DNA from: JAZTYK01 sp045636925
GTDB taxonomy: Bacteria; Bacillota; Clostridia; Oscillospirales; Butyricicoccaceae
DNA length: 64,000 nt
Direction: 5' to 3'
Assembly: GCA_045636925.1 (NCBI GenBank)
Contig: JAZTYK010000001.1
Coordinates: 26,897 to 90,896, forward strand
Shown here: one piece after another, positions 34,545-43,240 of the stretch
Numbering within the stretch: the first letter of the stretch is position 1
Layout of the letters: every line of letters begins with the position of its first letter
The notes under the pieces: generated by a model
The model's input: only the letters and a program-made list of their open reading frames with translations
Told to the model about the DNA's origin: nothing
Database searches by the model: none
Program-made: the position numbers and the translations under genes

Positions 34545-35411
34545 ATGCACCAGACGCAACTGATCCTGCAGATCATCGCAAGCTGTGATGAAGCCCTGCG
34601 CGACGCCTTCCTCCGCCGTATGGACGCCGCCGTTCTCATTGCCAAAAACAAGCTGGAACAAGGCGACACCATCTATAACCCCGCCCAGGAAGAGGCCGTG
34701 CTGCGTCAGATCACCTATGACCTGGCCCCCGATCTGCGCCTGCGCGCCGAATCTCTTTGGAAAAATCTGACCCGCATGAACCGCGGCCGTCAGTACCGTT
34801 ATTTTGTCACCAATTCCCCCAATCTGAAGCTGATTCACGAGCCGGATATGCTGAAGGAAATGCCTTCCGGCAAGATCCTCTGCGCCGCCCGGGATGCCGA
34901 TGCCATCGAGGCTGCCTGCGGCATGCCCACCGTTTCCTGCGACAGCACTTATGAAACACTGTCCCGCCTGCTGGAGGGCGAGGCCGAGTATGCCGCCCTG
35001 TGCGTGGACGAACTGTATGACACCCAGGCACTGTACAGCAAGATTTTCAACAAGCGCATTTACATCAACAATATCTACGGCACCGAAGATGGCCGTCTTG
35101 TTATTTTGATGAGCCGCAACATCATCAATGCCGAAGAAAACTCCATCATCAGCGTGGCCTTCGCCATTCGCATGGATCAGCCCGGTGACCTGGCACAGAC
35201 CTTGTCCGTCATGGCCGAAGCCAAGATGAACCTGGAATACCTGCAGGTAAAGACGCAGGATATTGCCTCTGACGACAGCCGCAACATCAACATCGTCTTT
35301 GCCGAGATGTCTGTATCCAGCCTCACCTCCACCGATGTGCGCACCGCCCTGCTGCAGTTGGAGCAGGAGCTTCCCTTCTTCCGCGTGATGGGCTACCGTG
35401 TCAGCATCTGA
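34545..35411 (+). CDS. ACT-domain protein resembling a degenerate chorismate mutase/prephenate dehydratase
   Basis: The 288-residue protein has an N-terminal helical part (residues 5-55, with DAFLRRMDAAVLIAKNKL and PAQEEAVLRQI) that resembles an AroQ chorismate mutase. The middle (about 85-200) lacks the usual prephenate dehydratase signatures but ends LVILMSRNII as in those enzymes. A C-terminal ACT domain follows (about 205-285, with IRMDQPGDLAQTLSVMAEAKMNLEYLQV). The layout is that of a P-protein with an eroded dehydratase core. Whether it keeps mutase activity or is a Phe/amino-acid sensor is not determined. AAAGGAG precedes the ATG. Confidence 0.6.
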   Translation: MHQTQLILQIIASCDEALRDAFLRRMDAAVLIAKNKLEQGDTIYNPAQEEAVLRQITYDLAPDLRLRAESLWKNLTRMNRGRQYRYFVTNSPNLKLIHEPDMLKEMPSGKILCAARDADAIEAACGMPTVSCDSTYETLSRLLEGEAEYAALCVDELYDTQALYSKIFNKRIYINNIYGTEDGRLVILMSRNIINAEENSIISVAFAIRMDQPGDLAQTLSVMAEAKMNLEYLQVKTQDIASDDSRNINIVFAEMSVSSLTSTDVRTALLQLEQELPFFRVMGYRVSI

Positions 35412-35430
35412 GTTTTTCCCACATACAACC

Positions 35431-35466
35431 ACAGCCCCGAGGGATCTCCCTCGGGGCTGTTATTTT
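35431..35466. terminator. Bidirectional terminator, P-protein-like gene/GNAT
   Basis: ACAGCCCCGAGGG and CCCTCGGGGCTGT form a 13-bp stem around ATCT, with TATTTTT after it on the plus strand. Confidence 0.88.
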
Positions 35467-35476
35467 TATGTTTTGC

Positions 35477-35971
35477 TTACCCAAACCGGATCATGCGCTT
35501 GTACACGCCGGGATGGGAGTCGGGAATAAAGGTTGCGCCGCAGATCTTCTCATAAAATCCACGGGCTTCCCCCACCCAGCCAATGATGGCATAGGCATAG
35601 CCCATCTCCCACATGGCATGCAGGCAGCTAAGGGTCAGTGCCGTGCCCACACCGCCGGTGCGACAGTCCTTTTGCACTCCGACAGGGCCAAAATAATTCT
35701 TCGCTGTGGCCTCAAAGCAGCCAAAGCCGATCACCTGCCCCGCCTTCACTGCCACATAACAGGTGGCAGGCTGCGTGCACAGCGCCTGCTGACACTCGTG
35801 CATCCAACCGTCGCCAAATTCCTTCTGTACAAAGTCCAGCACCCGTCCCCGGTCGGGAGACAGCACGCGCTTGATGCTGATGCCCTCCCCTGCCAGCTTT
35901 TCCAGCAGCGGCCGATGATCCGGCAGATCGTACAGTTTTACCAGCATATCGCCTTTTACGATGTCGCTCAT
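35477..35971 (-). CDS. GNAT-family N-acetyltransferase
   Basis: The 164-residue acetyl-CoA-dependent acetyltransferase has the acetyl-CoA loop in FGPVGVQKDCRTGGVGTALTL (about residues 88-108) and downstream MGYAYAIIGWVGEARGFYEKICGATF, the typical beta5-alpha4 ending of GNAT proteins. The substrate is not predictable. AAGGAGAC precedes the ATG, 9 bases after the stop of the ACT/HTH gene, so the two are probably one transcript. Confidence 0.85.
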   Translation of the reverse strand: MSDIVKGDMLVKLYDLPDHRPLLEKLAGEGISIKRVLSPDRGRVLDFVQKEFGDGWMHECQQALCTQPATCYVAVKAGQVIGFGCFEATAKNYFGPVGVQKDCRTGGVGTALTLSCLHAMWEMGYAYAIIGWVGEARGFYEKICGATFIPDSHPGVYKRMIRFG

Positions 35972-35980
35972 AGTGTCTCC

Positions 35981-36418
35981 TTATTCCAATGCCATCAGGC
36001 GCACCTGTGCCACGCCTTCCATCTTGCCCAGCTCATCTACTACCTGCGCCAGGGGAATCTCCAGATCAGAAATATCCAGCGACAGCGCCACATTGGCTTG
36101 TCCGTGAATGGGCAGGCTTTGGGTAATAGTCAAGATATTCAGCTGATATTTGCTCAGCATGTTCAAAGTGGCTGACAGCATGCCCCGTTCATGGGATAGC
36201 ATCATCGAAAGCACCGCTTTTCTGCCAATGGTCAGTTCAGAGGGCTCGATCACGTAATCCTTGTATTTGTAAAAGGTACTGCGGGAAATGCCGGCCTGTC
36301 GTGCGGCCTCGCTGATTTCCTTCACCTTGCCCGTCTCCAGCAGACTTTTGGCTGCAAGCACCTTTTCATAATAATCCGGCAGGATGCTTTTATGGATAAT
36401 CAGATAGTTTTGCAGCAT
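35981..36418 (-). CDS. ACT-domain regulator, PheB/UPF0735 family
   Basis: The 145-residue protein has an N-terminal helix-turn-helix-like part (ISEAARQAGISRSTFYKYKDYV, residues 34-55, shown here in two pieces by position) and a C-terminal ACT domain (about 70-143) that would bind an amino acid. The family is linked to hom-thr loci in Bacillus (pheB). Here it is divergent from hom. The ATG at 36418 is chosen because GGGGGC is 7 bases upstream, while the ATG at 36424 is too close. A role as Thr/Phe-responsive regulator is inferred. Confidence 0.8.
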   Translation of the reverse strand: MLQNYLIIHKSILPDYYEKVLAAKSLLETGKVKEISEAARQAGISRSTFYKYKDYVIEPSELTIGRKAVLSMMLSHERGMLSATLNMLSKYQLNILTITQSLPIHGQANVALSLDISDLEIPLAQVVDELGKMEGVAQVRLMALE

Positions 36419-36460
36419 AAACATGCCCCCTTTTTTCGTGGTTTTTTGCGAAAATACCGC

Positions 36461-36489
36461 TTGCTTTTCTATGGACATTATGATACACT
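36461..36489 (+). promoter_or_regulatory. Promoter of hom-lysC-asd
   Basis: TTGCTT (36461-36466) and TACACT (36484-36489) are 17 bases apart; the -10 overlaps the divergent -10. Confidence 0.65.
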
Positions 36490-36508
36490 GTTTCCATAAA
36501 AAAATCAA
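36480..36508 (-). promoter_or_regulatory. Promoter of the PheB-like regulator
   Basis: On the minus strand TTGATT (36503-36508) and TATCAT (36480-36485) are 17 bases apart. It is interleaved with the hom promoter. Confidence 0.75.
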
Positions 36509-36549
36509 GTGTTTTCCGGTAACGGACAAATCTTTTTTGGAGGCTTCCT

Positions 36550-37698
36550 ATGAAATACGCATTGTTGGGTTTTGGTACCGTAGGCGTGGGCGTATATGAA
36601 ATGATGGAGAAACTGCACGCGTTCGAATGCCGCAAAGTGTTGGTGCGTCCCGGCAAGGTGAAGGAACCTTGGCAGACCGATAACTTTGCAGAGATTTGCG
36701 AGGATCCCTCTGTTGATATTGTGGTAGAAGTAATGGGCGGACTGCATCCTGCTTATGAATATGTGCGTGATGCGCTGGTCGCCGGAAAGCATGTAGTCAC
36801 TGCCAACAAGCAGCTGGTGGCGGCTTATGGTGTGGAACTGCAGAAACTTGCGTTGGAACAGCGCTTGGCCTTTTTGTTCAGTCCTGCCTGCGGCGGCGGC
36901 ATTCCCTTCCTGCATAATCTGGCACTGGCCGCCCACACCGACCGAGTCACCGAAGTTGGCGGCATCTTAAACGGCACAACCAACTATATGCTGGATGCCA
37001 TGCAGCGCCGTGGCTGGGGCTACGACGAAGCCCTCCGGAACGCCCAGGAGCTGGGCTATGCCGAAGCCATCCCCGATGCCGATGTGGGCGGCATGGACGC
37101 AGCGGCCAAAATCCGTCTGGCCTGCGGTGTGGCCTTTGACCTGCTGCCCGAACTGGAGGGCATGTGTGTAGAAGGCATCACCAGTTTCACCGCCGGTGAC
37201 GTTACTCATTTGCAAAGCAAGGGTCTGGCCTGCAAGCTGATCGCCAAAGGCGGCAGATTGGACGATAGCATCTATGCATATGTAGAACCTGCTATTTTTG
37301 AGCAGAGCACGGCAGAAGCAATGCTGCCGGATAACTATAATCTGGTGAAATATCTGGCGGATAACGCCGGAGACATGACCTATTCCGGTCAGGGTGCCGG
37401 ACGGTATCCCACCGCGTCTGCCGTGGTGCGGGATATACAGGACATTTTCTGGGGCAGACGGCTGATGTTCTCCGCTTGTCTGCAGCAGGGCAAGGCAGAT
37501 CCGCATGCCTGCAGCCATCCTTATTATGTCCGCGTTAGCGCAGCTTTTGCAGATTGTGTCCCCGCCAAGAGCAAGGAGCAGGACGGCGATAATATGCGCA
37601 TCATCACCCCTGCTATGACTGTGGGCGATATGCACGCCCTGGCTGCCGCGCTCCGTCAGGAAGGCGCACAGGTATTTTTCGCAGGAATCGAGGCATAA
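36550..37698 (+). CDS. hom: Homoserine dehydrogenase
   Basis: The enzyme reduces aspartate semialdehyde to homoserine with NAD(P)H. The 382-residue protein has the Rossmann start ALLGFGTVGVGVYEMM, VVEVMGGLHPAYEYV, TANKQLVAAYG with the catalytic lysine region, GGGIPFLHNL, ILNGTTNYML and the substrate loop GYAEAIPDADVGGMDAAAK. The C-terminal region after residue 310 is shorter than a full ACT domain (NMRIITPAMTVGDMHALAAAL), so feedback control may differ. GGAGG precedes the ATG. First gene of hom-lysC-asd. Confidence 0.95.
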   Translation: MKYALLGFGTVGVGVYEMMEKLHAFECRKVLVRPGKVKEPWQTDNFAEICEDPSVDIVVEVMGGLHPAYEYVRDALVAGKHVVTANKQLVAAYGVELQKLALEQRLAFLFSPACGGGIPFLHNLALAAHTDRVTEVGGILNGTTNYMLDAMQRRGWGYDEALRNAQELGYAEAIPDADVGGMDAAAKIRLACGVAFDLLPELEGMCVEGITSFTAGDVTHLQSKGLACKLIAKGGRLDDSIYAYVEPAIFEQSTAEAMLPDNYNLVKYLADNAGDMTYSGQGAGRYPTASAVVRDIQDIFWGRRLMFSACLQQGKADPHACSHPYYVRVSAAFADCVPAKSKEQDGDNMRIITPAMTVGDMHALAAALRQEGAQVFFAGIEA

Positions 37699-37702
37699 AG
37701 AT

Positions 37703-39031
37703 ATGAATATGAGTAAAGTATGCAAGTTCGGCGGCTCCTCTCTGGCAGACGCCAATCAATACCGCAAGATCAAAGCCATCATTGATGCCGACCCCCAGCG
37801 CAGCATCGTGGTCGTCTCTGCCGCCGGCAAGCGGTTTTCCGAGGACCACAAAATTACCGATCTGCTGTATCTGTGTCACGCCCATCTGACCTATGGTGTC
37901 CCTTGCGGCGATATTCTGAATACCGTCCGTGACCGCTACTGCCAGATCCGTGATGAGCTGGGTCTGCACTGCGACATCGAAGGCGAGTTTGCAAAGCTGG
38001 AATCCCGCCTGAACAAGAACTTTTCCGTGGATGAACTGGTCAGCCGTGGTGAATATTTCAGCGGTATGCTGATGGCCGAATACCTGGGTTTCTCCTTCCT
38101 GGATGCCGCCAAGTGTGTGTTCTTCACCATGGACGGTCAGGTAGATCAAGAGCGCACCTATGCCGCTATCCGCGGTGCCGCCGCACTGGGGCAAGGTCTC
38201 GTGATCCCCGGTTTCTACGGCAGCCTGCCCAATGGCAAGATCAAGGTCATGTCCCGTGGCGGCTCTGATATCAGCGGTGCATTGGCTGCCGCTGCCGTGG
38301 GTGCTTCGGTTTACGAAAACTGGACCGATGTATCCGGTATTCTGATGGCCGATCCCCGCATTGTTAAGAATCCCAAGCCCATTCCCCGGGTCACCTATCA
38401 AGAGCTTCGCGAGCTGGCCTTCATGGGGGCCTCTGTTCTGCATGAAGAATCCATCCAACCCGTCAAGGATGCCGGCATTCCTCTGAATATTCGCAACACC
38501 AACGCGCCTTCCGATCCCGGCACCATGATTCTGTCCCAGTTCGAAGAATCCGCCCCCGATGGCGAGCGCTTTATTACCGGCATTGCCGGCCGCCGCGACT
38601 TTTCTGTCGTTACCATCCACAAGCGCAACATCACCGCCCACGTAGACGTTCTGCGCCGTGCACTGAAGATCTTCGACAGCTACAAGGTTCCGGTAGAGCA
38701 GATCTCCATGGGACTGGACAGCTTTGGTCTGATTTGCAGCACCGCCGCCTTTGCGGAAAGTCAGTTCGACATCATGAGTGACTTAAACCGCGACTGCAAG
38801 ATGGATCGCGACCTAACCATTACCGAAGGCATCTCGCTGATCGCTGCGGTCGGCCGCAAGATGTCCTCCCGCCCCGGTACCTCTGCAAAGCTGTTTACCG
38901 CCCTGGGCGATAACCAGATCAACATCCGCACCATCTTCCAGAGCAACGACGAGATCAGCATCATGGTGGGTGTGGAAAACAAGGACTTCGAAGAAGCCAT
39001 CCGGGTCCTGTATCAAGAGTTTGTCGGCTAA
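37703..39031 (+). CDS. lysC: Aspartate kinase
   Basis: Aspartokinase makes 4-phospho-aspartate, the first step to Lys, Met and Thr. The 442-residue single-function form has KVCKFGGSSLAD at the N-terminus, VMSRGGSDISGALAAAA, and two C-terminal ACT modules (about residues 285-440) for allosteric control by lysine or threonine. The gene starts four bases after the hom stop, and GAGG lies about 10 bases upstream. The order hom-lysC-asd indicates joint regulation. Confidence 0.95.
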   Translation: MNMSKVCKFGGSSLADANQYRKIKAIIDADPQRSIVVVSAAGKRFSEDHKITDLLYLCHAHLTYGVPCGDILNTVRDRYCQIRDELGLHCDIEGEFAKLESRLNKNFSVDELVSRGEYFSGMLMAEYLGFSFLDAAKCVFFTMDGQVDQERTYAAIRGAAALGQGLVIPGFYGSLPNGKIKVMSRGGSDISGALAAAAVGASVYENWTDVSGILMADPRIVKNPKPIPRVTYQELRELAFMGASVLHEESIQPVKDAGIPLNIRNTNAPSDPGTMILSQFEESAPDGERFITGIAGRRDFSVVTIHKRNITAHVDVLRRALKIFDSYKVPVEQISMGLDSFGLICSTAAFAESQFDIMSDLNRDCKMDRDLTITEGISLIAAVGRKMSSRPGTSAKLFTALGDNQINIRTIFQSNDEISIMVGVENKDFEEAIRVLYQEFVG

Positions 39032-39048
39032 GAAAGGAGCCTTTTCCC

Positions 39049-40059
39049 ATGAAGAAATATAACGTTGCCATTCTGGGCGCCACCGGCGCCGTCGGCCGCG
39101 AAATGCTGAAAATCTTAGAAGAACGCAACTTCCCCGTTGCCACTCTGCTGCCTCTGGCCTCTGCCCGCAGCGCCGGCGGCACCGTTCCCTTCCGTGGCGA
39201 AAATGTCGTGGTACGTGAAGCCACTCCCGATGCCTTTGAAGGCATGGATATCGTCCTGGGTGCCGTAGGCAGCGGCTTCTCCCGGGAGTTTGCCCCTTAC
39301 ATTGTAAAGGCCGGCGCTGTCTTTATCGACAACTCCTCTGCCTTCCGCATGGATCCCACCGTACCCCTGGTGGTGCCCGAGATCAACCCCGAGGATGCTT
39401 TTAAGCATAACGGCATCATTGCAAATCCCAACTGCTCTACCATCATCACTGCTGTGGCTGTCAATGCCCTGAACAGCATCTCCCCCATCGAGAGCATGGT
39501 GGCCTGCACCTATCAGGCAGTATCCGGCGCCGGTCAGCCCGGCGTGGCAGAACTGGAAGAACAGCTGGATGCTCTGGCTGCCGGCAAACCTGTGCAGCCC
39601 AAGGTCTTCCCCTGCCAGATCGCCTGCAACGTGGTGCCCAACATTGGTGCTCGCGTGGACAATGACTATACCGATGAAGAAATGAAGCTGCAGAACGAAG
39701 GCCGCAAGATCATGCACCTGCCCGAGCTGAAGGTCAGCTGCACCTGCGTCCGTGTACCCGTCATGCGCTCCCACTCTATCTCCGTGGTGGTGCGTACCGA
39801 AAAGCCCATCAGCGTGGCCGATGCCGAGGCTGTTATCGCCAAGGCCCCCGGCTGCAAGCTGGTGAAGGATCTGGGTGGCCGCGACTATCCCACGCCCCTG
39901 GACACCACCGACCAGGATCTGGTGTATGTGGGCCGCATCCGCAAGGATCTGATCTGCGATAACGGCCTGAACATCTGGTGCTGCGGTGATCAGGTGCGCA
40001 AGGGCGCCGCCACCAACGCCGTCCAGATTGCCCTACTGCTGGCCGAAAAAGGCGTGTAA
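39049..40059 (+). CDS. asd: Aspartate-semialdehyde dehydrogenase
   Basis: Asd reduces aspartyl phosphate to the semialdehyde with NADPH. The 336-residue protein has the nucleotide loop ILGATGAVGREM, SSAFRMDPTVPLVVPEIN, the catalytic cysteine in NPNCSTI (about residue 130), and the substrate-binding RVPVMRSHS. AGAAAGGAG precedes the ATG. It is last in hom-lysC-asd and is followed by a strong terminator. The semialdehyde also feeds lysine and diaminopimelate synthesis. Confidence 0.97.
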   Translation: MKKYNVAILGATGAVGREMLKILEERNFPVATLLPLASARSAGGTVPFRGENVVVREATPDAFEGMDIVLGAVGSGFSREFAPYIVKAGAVFIDNSSAFRMDPTVPLVVPEINPEDAFKHNGIIANPNCSTIITAVAVNALNSISPIESMVACTYQAVSGAGQPGVAELEEQLDALAAGKPVQPKVFPCQIACNVVPNIGARVDNDYTDEEMKLQNEGRKIMHLPELKVSCTCVRVPVMRSHSISVVVRTEKPISVADAEAVIAKAPGCKLVKDLGGRDYPTPLDTTDQDLVYVGRIRKDLICDNGLNIWCCGDQVRKGAATNAVQIALLLAEKGV

Positions 40060-40075
40060 TTCTATCAAAACTGTT

Positions 40076-40102
40076 GACCCGGGTGATTTCTTCACCCGGG
40101 TC
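40076..40102 (+). terminator. Terminator of hom-lysC-asd
   Basis: GACCCGGGTGA and TCACCCGGGTC pair around TTTCT, followed by TTTCT. Confidence 0.85.
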
Positions 40103-40118
40103 TTTCTATGTCTTGCCG

Positions 40119-40147
40119 TTGCATCTTATGCCCCTTCGTGCTATAAT
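40119..40147 (+). promoter_or_regulatory. Promoter of the AlaX-like gene
   Basis: TTGCAT (40119-40124) and TATAAT (40142-40147) are 17 bases apart. Confidence 0.87.
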
Positions 40148-40183
40148 CGTCTCGACAGAACTTTCTCCGAAAGGAGCGTTTTT

Positions 40184-41335
40184 ATGACCGAAAAACTCTA
40201 TGAGCAAGACGCCTATCTGCGTTCCTTTACCGCTACGGTGGTGGATTGCCAGCCCGGCAAAAACGGCACATTTCTTGTGACCTTAAGCCGCACCGGTTTT
40301 TATCCCGAGGGCGGCGGCCAGCCTGCCGACACCGGCCTGCTTGGTGGCGTACAGGTGCTGGATGTCCACGAAAAGGGCGGCATCATCACACATACCTGCG
40401 ATGCACCCCTGTCCGTTGGCACCGAAGTAGCCGGTGAAATCAACTGGGAGCGCCGCTTTGACCATATGCAGCAGCACAGCGGCGAGCACATCGTCAGCGG
40501 TATGATCTGCGCCCGCTTTCACTGTGATAATGTGGGTTTCCACATGGGCAGCGACGTCACCACCATCGACTTTAACTGTGACATTACATTGGAAGATGCT
40601 TTAGAAATCGAGGCTGCTGCCAACCGCTATATTGCCGAAGATCACGCCATCCAGATCCTCTACCCCACCGCCGAAGAGCTGCCCACCATTCCCTACCGCA
40701 GTAAAAAAGAGCTGTCCGGTCAAGTACGCCTGACATGCTTCCCCGGCGCTGATCTGTGTGCCTGCTGCGGCACTCATGTGCGCTCCAGCAGCCAGGTGGG
40801 TCTGGTGAAGTTTCTTTCCTGCCAAAAGTTCCGCTCCGGCGTGCGATTAGAGCTGCTGTGCGGCAATCGGGCAGCCAACTATCTGTCTGCTCTGTGGCTG
40901 CAGAATCTGCAGGTGTCTCAGGCGCTGTCGGCCAAACCCACCGAAACCGCTGCCGCTGCCCTGCGGATGAAGGACGAGCTTGCCGACTGCCGCACCCGCT
41001 GCGGCGAGCTGGAAAGCCAGCTCTTTGCCCTCCGTGCTGAGGAATACCGAAATGCCGGCAATGTGCTGCTCTTCGAGCCGCCCCTCTCCCCCGATTCTCT
41101 GCGCCGCTTAACGGTGGCCATCGGTGAGGTCTGTGGCGGCAGCTGCATGATTTTCGCCGGACAGAATGGCGACTACAAATACGCCATGGTGAGTCCCGAT
41201 GACCTGCGTCCCGTGTGCAAAGAGCTGAACGCAGCGCTGAACGGTCGTGGTGGTGGAAAACCCAATTTTGTGCAGGGCAGCGTGGCCGCCACCGCAGCCG
41301 CCATTCTGGATCACTTTGCCCCTCACGAATCCTGA
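40184..41335 (+). CDS. AlaX-type alanyl-tRNA editing protein with DHHA1 domain
   Basis: The 383-residue protein edits mischarged Ser- or Gly-tRNA-Ala in trans. It has an AlaRS-like N-terminal barrel (TGFYPEGGGQPADTG), the zinc-binding QQHSGEHI and CCGTH motifs of the editing domain (about residues 95-102 and 193-197), a helical linker (about 255-290) and a C-terminal DHHA1 domain with GGGKPNFVQGS (about 356-366). This is the long AlaX-L architecture. AAAGGAG precedes the ATG. The next gene, an M28 peptidase, starts 24 bases later and may be co-transcribed. Confidence 0.93.
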   Translation: MTEKLYEQDAYLRSFTATVVDCQPGKNGTFLVTLSRTGFYPEGGGQPADTGLLGGVQVLDVHEKGGIITHTCDAPLSVGTEVAGEINWERRFDHMQQHSGEHIVSGMICARFHCDNVGFHMGSDVTTIDFNCDITLEDALEIEAAANRYIAEDHAIQILYPTAEELPTIPYRSKKELSGQVRLTCFPGADLCACCGTHVRSSSQVGLVKFLSCQKFRSGVRLELLCGNRAANYLSALWLQNLQVSQALSAKPTETAAAALRMKDELADCRTRCGELESQLFALRAEEYRNAGNVLLFEPPLSPDSLRRLTVAIGEVCGGSCMIFAGQNGDYKYAMVSPDDLRPVCKELNAALNGRGGGKPNFVQGSVAATAAAILDHFAPHES

Positions 41336-41359
41336 TCTTAGCGAAAAAGAGGGATTATT

Positions 41360-42280
41360 ATGACAGAAACCAGTAAAAAACTGCTGGAAACCTACCAAAT
41401 CCGTAAAACAAAGAAGCAAAAAGAGGCTTTTGTGCAATGGGTAAAACCTTTGGCAGAGGCACACGGCTATGCGGTTTCCACCGAAAAAGGCACCTTTGGC
41501 GCACGAAACATCATCTTGGGCGATCCGGATACCGCCAAGGTCGTCTTTACCGCCCATTACGACACCTGCGCGGTGATGCCCTTCCCCAATTTTATCACAC
41601 CCAAATGCCTGCCTTTGTATCTGGCATATCAGTTGCTGTTGGTGCTTGGCATGTTCCTGATTGCCACGGCAGTTACTGTGGTTTGGGTGCTGCTGAAACT
41701 GCCCCTTGCGCCCTTCTCCTTCTCCCTGGTCTTATGGTGCATGCTGCTTCTTTTGATCTGCGGTCCGGCCAACAAACACACCGCCAATGACAATACCTCC
41801 GGTGTGGCCACGATTCTGAATATTTTAGAAAATATGCCGGAAGATTTGCGAAACAATGCCGCTTTTATCTTGTTTGACCTGGAAGAAGCCGGATTGTTCG
41901 GTTCTGCTTCTTTCTTTGGCAATCACAAAAAAGCCATGAAGGACAAGCTGCTGATCAACTTTGACTGCGTATCCGACGGTGATCATATCCTGTTTTGTGT
42001 CAAGAAAAAAGCCAAAGGCTGGCTGCCTCAGTTGGAAACTGCCTTTGCAGGTACCGGCGACAAGACCGTCGAGCTTTGTACCAAAGGCTTTTTCTACCCC
42101 TCGGATCAAGCCAATTTCCCCTGCGGCATTGGCGTGGCTGCACTGAAAAAAGGACCAAAAAATGTACTGTACATGGATCGGATCCACACCAAACGCGACA
42201 CGCTGTTTGACGCAGAAAACATCACCTTACTCACCCAAGGTGCGGTGCAACTCACCGAACTTTTAGCCAAAAAGGCATGA
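41360..42280 (+). CDS. M28-family metallopeptidase with embedded membrane segments
   Basis: The 306-residue zinc aminopeptidase-like protein has first-ligand HYDTC (about residue 63), ANDNTSGVATIL (bridging Asp, about 143), FDLEEAGLFGS (catalytic and ligand Glu, about 173-177), a ligand Asp in NFDCVSDGD, and a distal His in MDRIHTKRD. Two hydrophobic segments (about residues 80-135) interrupt the domain between the first and second ligands, so it is probably membrane-bound. GAGGG precedes the ATG. Substrate and orientation are unknown. Confidence 0.85.
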   Translation: MTETSKKLLETYQIRKTKKQKEAFVQWVKPLAEAHGYAVSTEKGTFGARNIILGDPDTAKVVFTAHYDTCAVMPFPNFITPKCLPLYLAYQLLLVLGMFLIATAVTVVWVLLKLPLAPFSFSLVLWCMLLLLICGPANKHTANDNTSGVATILNILENMPEDLRNNAAFILFDLEEAGLFGSASFFGNHKKAMKDKLLINFDCVSDGDHILFCVKKKAKGWLPQLETAFAGTGDKTVELCTKGFFYPSDQANFPCGIGVAALKKGPKNVLYMDRIHTKRDTLFDAENITLLTQGAVQLTELLAKKA

Positions 42281-42282
42281 TA

Positions 42283-42318
42283 AAAACCCGAATTCCGGTT
42301 ACGGAATTCGGGTTTTTG
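42283..42318. terminator. Terminator between M28 peptidase and ArsP_2 permease
   Basis: AAAACCCGAATTCCG and CGGAATTCGGGTTTT form a 15-bp perfect stem around GTTA between convergent genes. Each arm contains GAATTC. Confidence 0.9.
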
Positions 42319-42357
42319 ATTACGGTTTTGCAGTTTTTGATCACAAAATGAACGGTT

Positions 42358-43203
42358 TTACAGCAGAATTTGCGCTGCCAGACCCACCAGAGCGGACACC
42401 AAATAGAGGATTCCAACCGTTTGCACGGTATCTCGCTTGCTGCCGTTGACCCGCAGCAATACCGCAAGACCCACACCAGCACCGGCGCACAGTCCGGCCA
42501 ATACCGAGCCAAAGCTGATGACGCCGCCCAGATACAATTGGGTCAGCATCACCGATGCAGCACAGTTGGGAACCAGACCGATGATCGCTGCCACAAAAGG
42601 CTGCGCCCAGCTGCCTGCCAGCAGGATGCTTGCCAGCCGCTCTTGTCCCAACAGATCAAAGCCCAGATGCAGCAAAAAGTTCAGCACCAGGCAAAAGAAC
42701 GCGATACGCAGGGTGTGCCACAAGGCGGGACGCAAAATACCGCCATGGTCATGGCAACCGCAATGCTCGCACATATCGTTGAGTTCACGGGGTTTGCCAA
42801 ACTTCCGTTCCCATGCGTTGACCGCAAAGCCAACCACTACACCAATCAGCACTTTGCACAGCAGCAAACGGCCGATCTCGCCGGCAGCATCGCTATGCCC
42901 CAGCAGTAGGGGCAGCGCCTCATCAGAGGTGGACAGGAACACCGCAAGCAATGTTCCGCGGCTGACCAGGCCGGCAGCATACAGATTGGACGCGGTGGCA
43001 GAGAATCCGCACTGGGGAACACAACCCAGCACCGCACCCACCAAAGGACCGGCAGGGCCGATAACTCGCAGCAAGCCTTCCATCTTTCCGGCGGCATGAT
43101 GCTCTAAATATTCCATTAGAAGGTAGGCGATGAACAAAAATGGAAGCAGCTTTACCGTTTCTTCCAATGCATGCAGACCGCCATGGATCAAAAGATCAGA
43201 CAT
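42358..43203 (-). CDS. ArsP_2-type putative heavy-metal/manganese permease
   Basis: The 281-residue membrane protein has about eight to ten helices in two inverted-looking halves. Each half has a Pro-Cys signature: GCVPQCGFSATASNLY (about residue 60) and GLVPNCAASVMLTQLYL (about 208). These define the 'putative 10TM heavy-metal exporter' family. The central loop CEHCGCHDHGG (about 147-157) is a likely metal-binding site. The ATG at 43203 has AAGAAGGA upstream. Members have been annotated as arsenic or manganese exporters; the ion is unproven. Confidence 0.85.
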   Translation of the reverse strand: MSDLLIHGGLHALEETVKLLPFLFIAYLLMEYLEHHAAGKMEGLLRVIGPAGPLVGAVLGCVPQCGFSATASNLYAAGLVSRGTLLAVFLSTSDEALPLLLGHSDAAGEIGRLLLCKVLIGVVVGFAVNAWERKFGKPRELNDMCEHCGCHDHGGILRPALWHTLRIAFFCLVLNFLLHLGFDLLGQERLASILLAGSWAQPFVAAIIGLVPNCAASVMLTQLYLGGVISFGSVLAGLCAGAGVGLAVLLRVNGSKRDTVQTVGILYLVSALVGLAAQILL

Positions 43204-43240
43204 AGAAAAGTCCTTCTTTGCAACGATTTTACAACCATAT

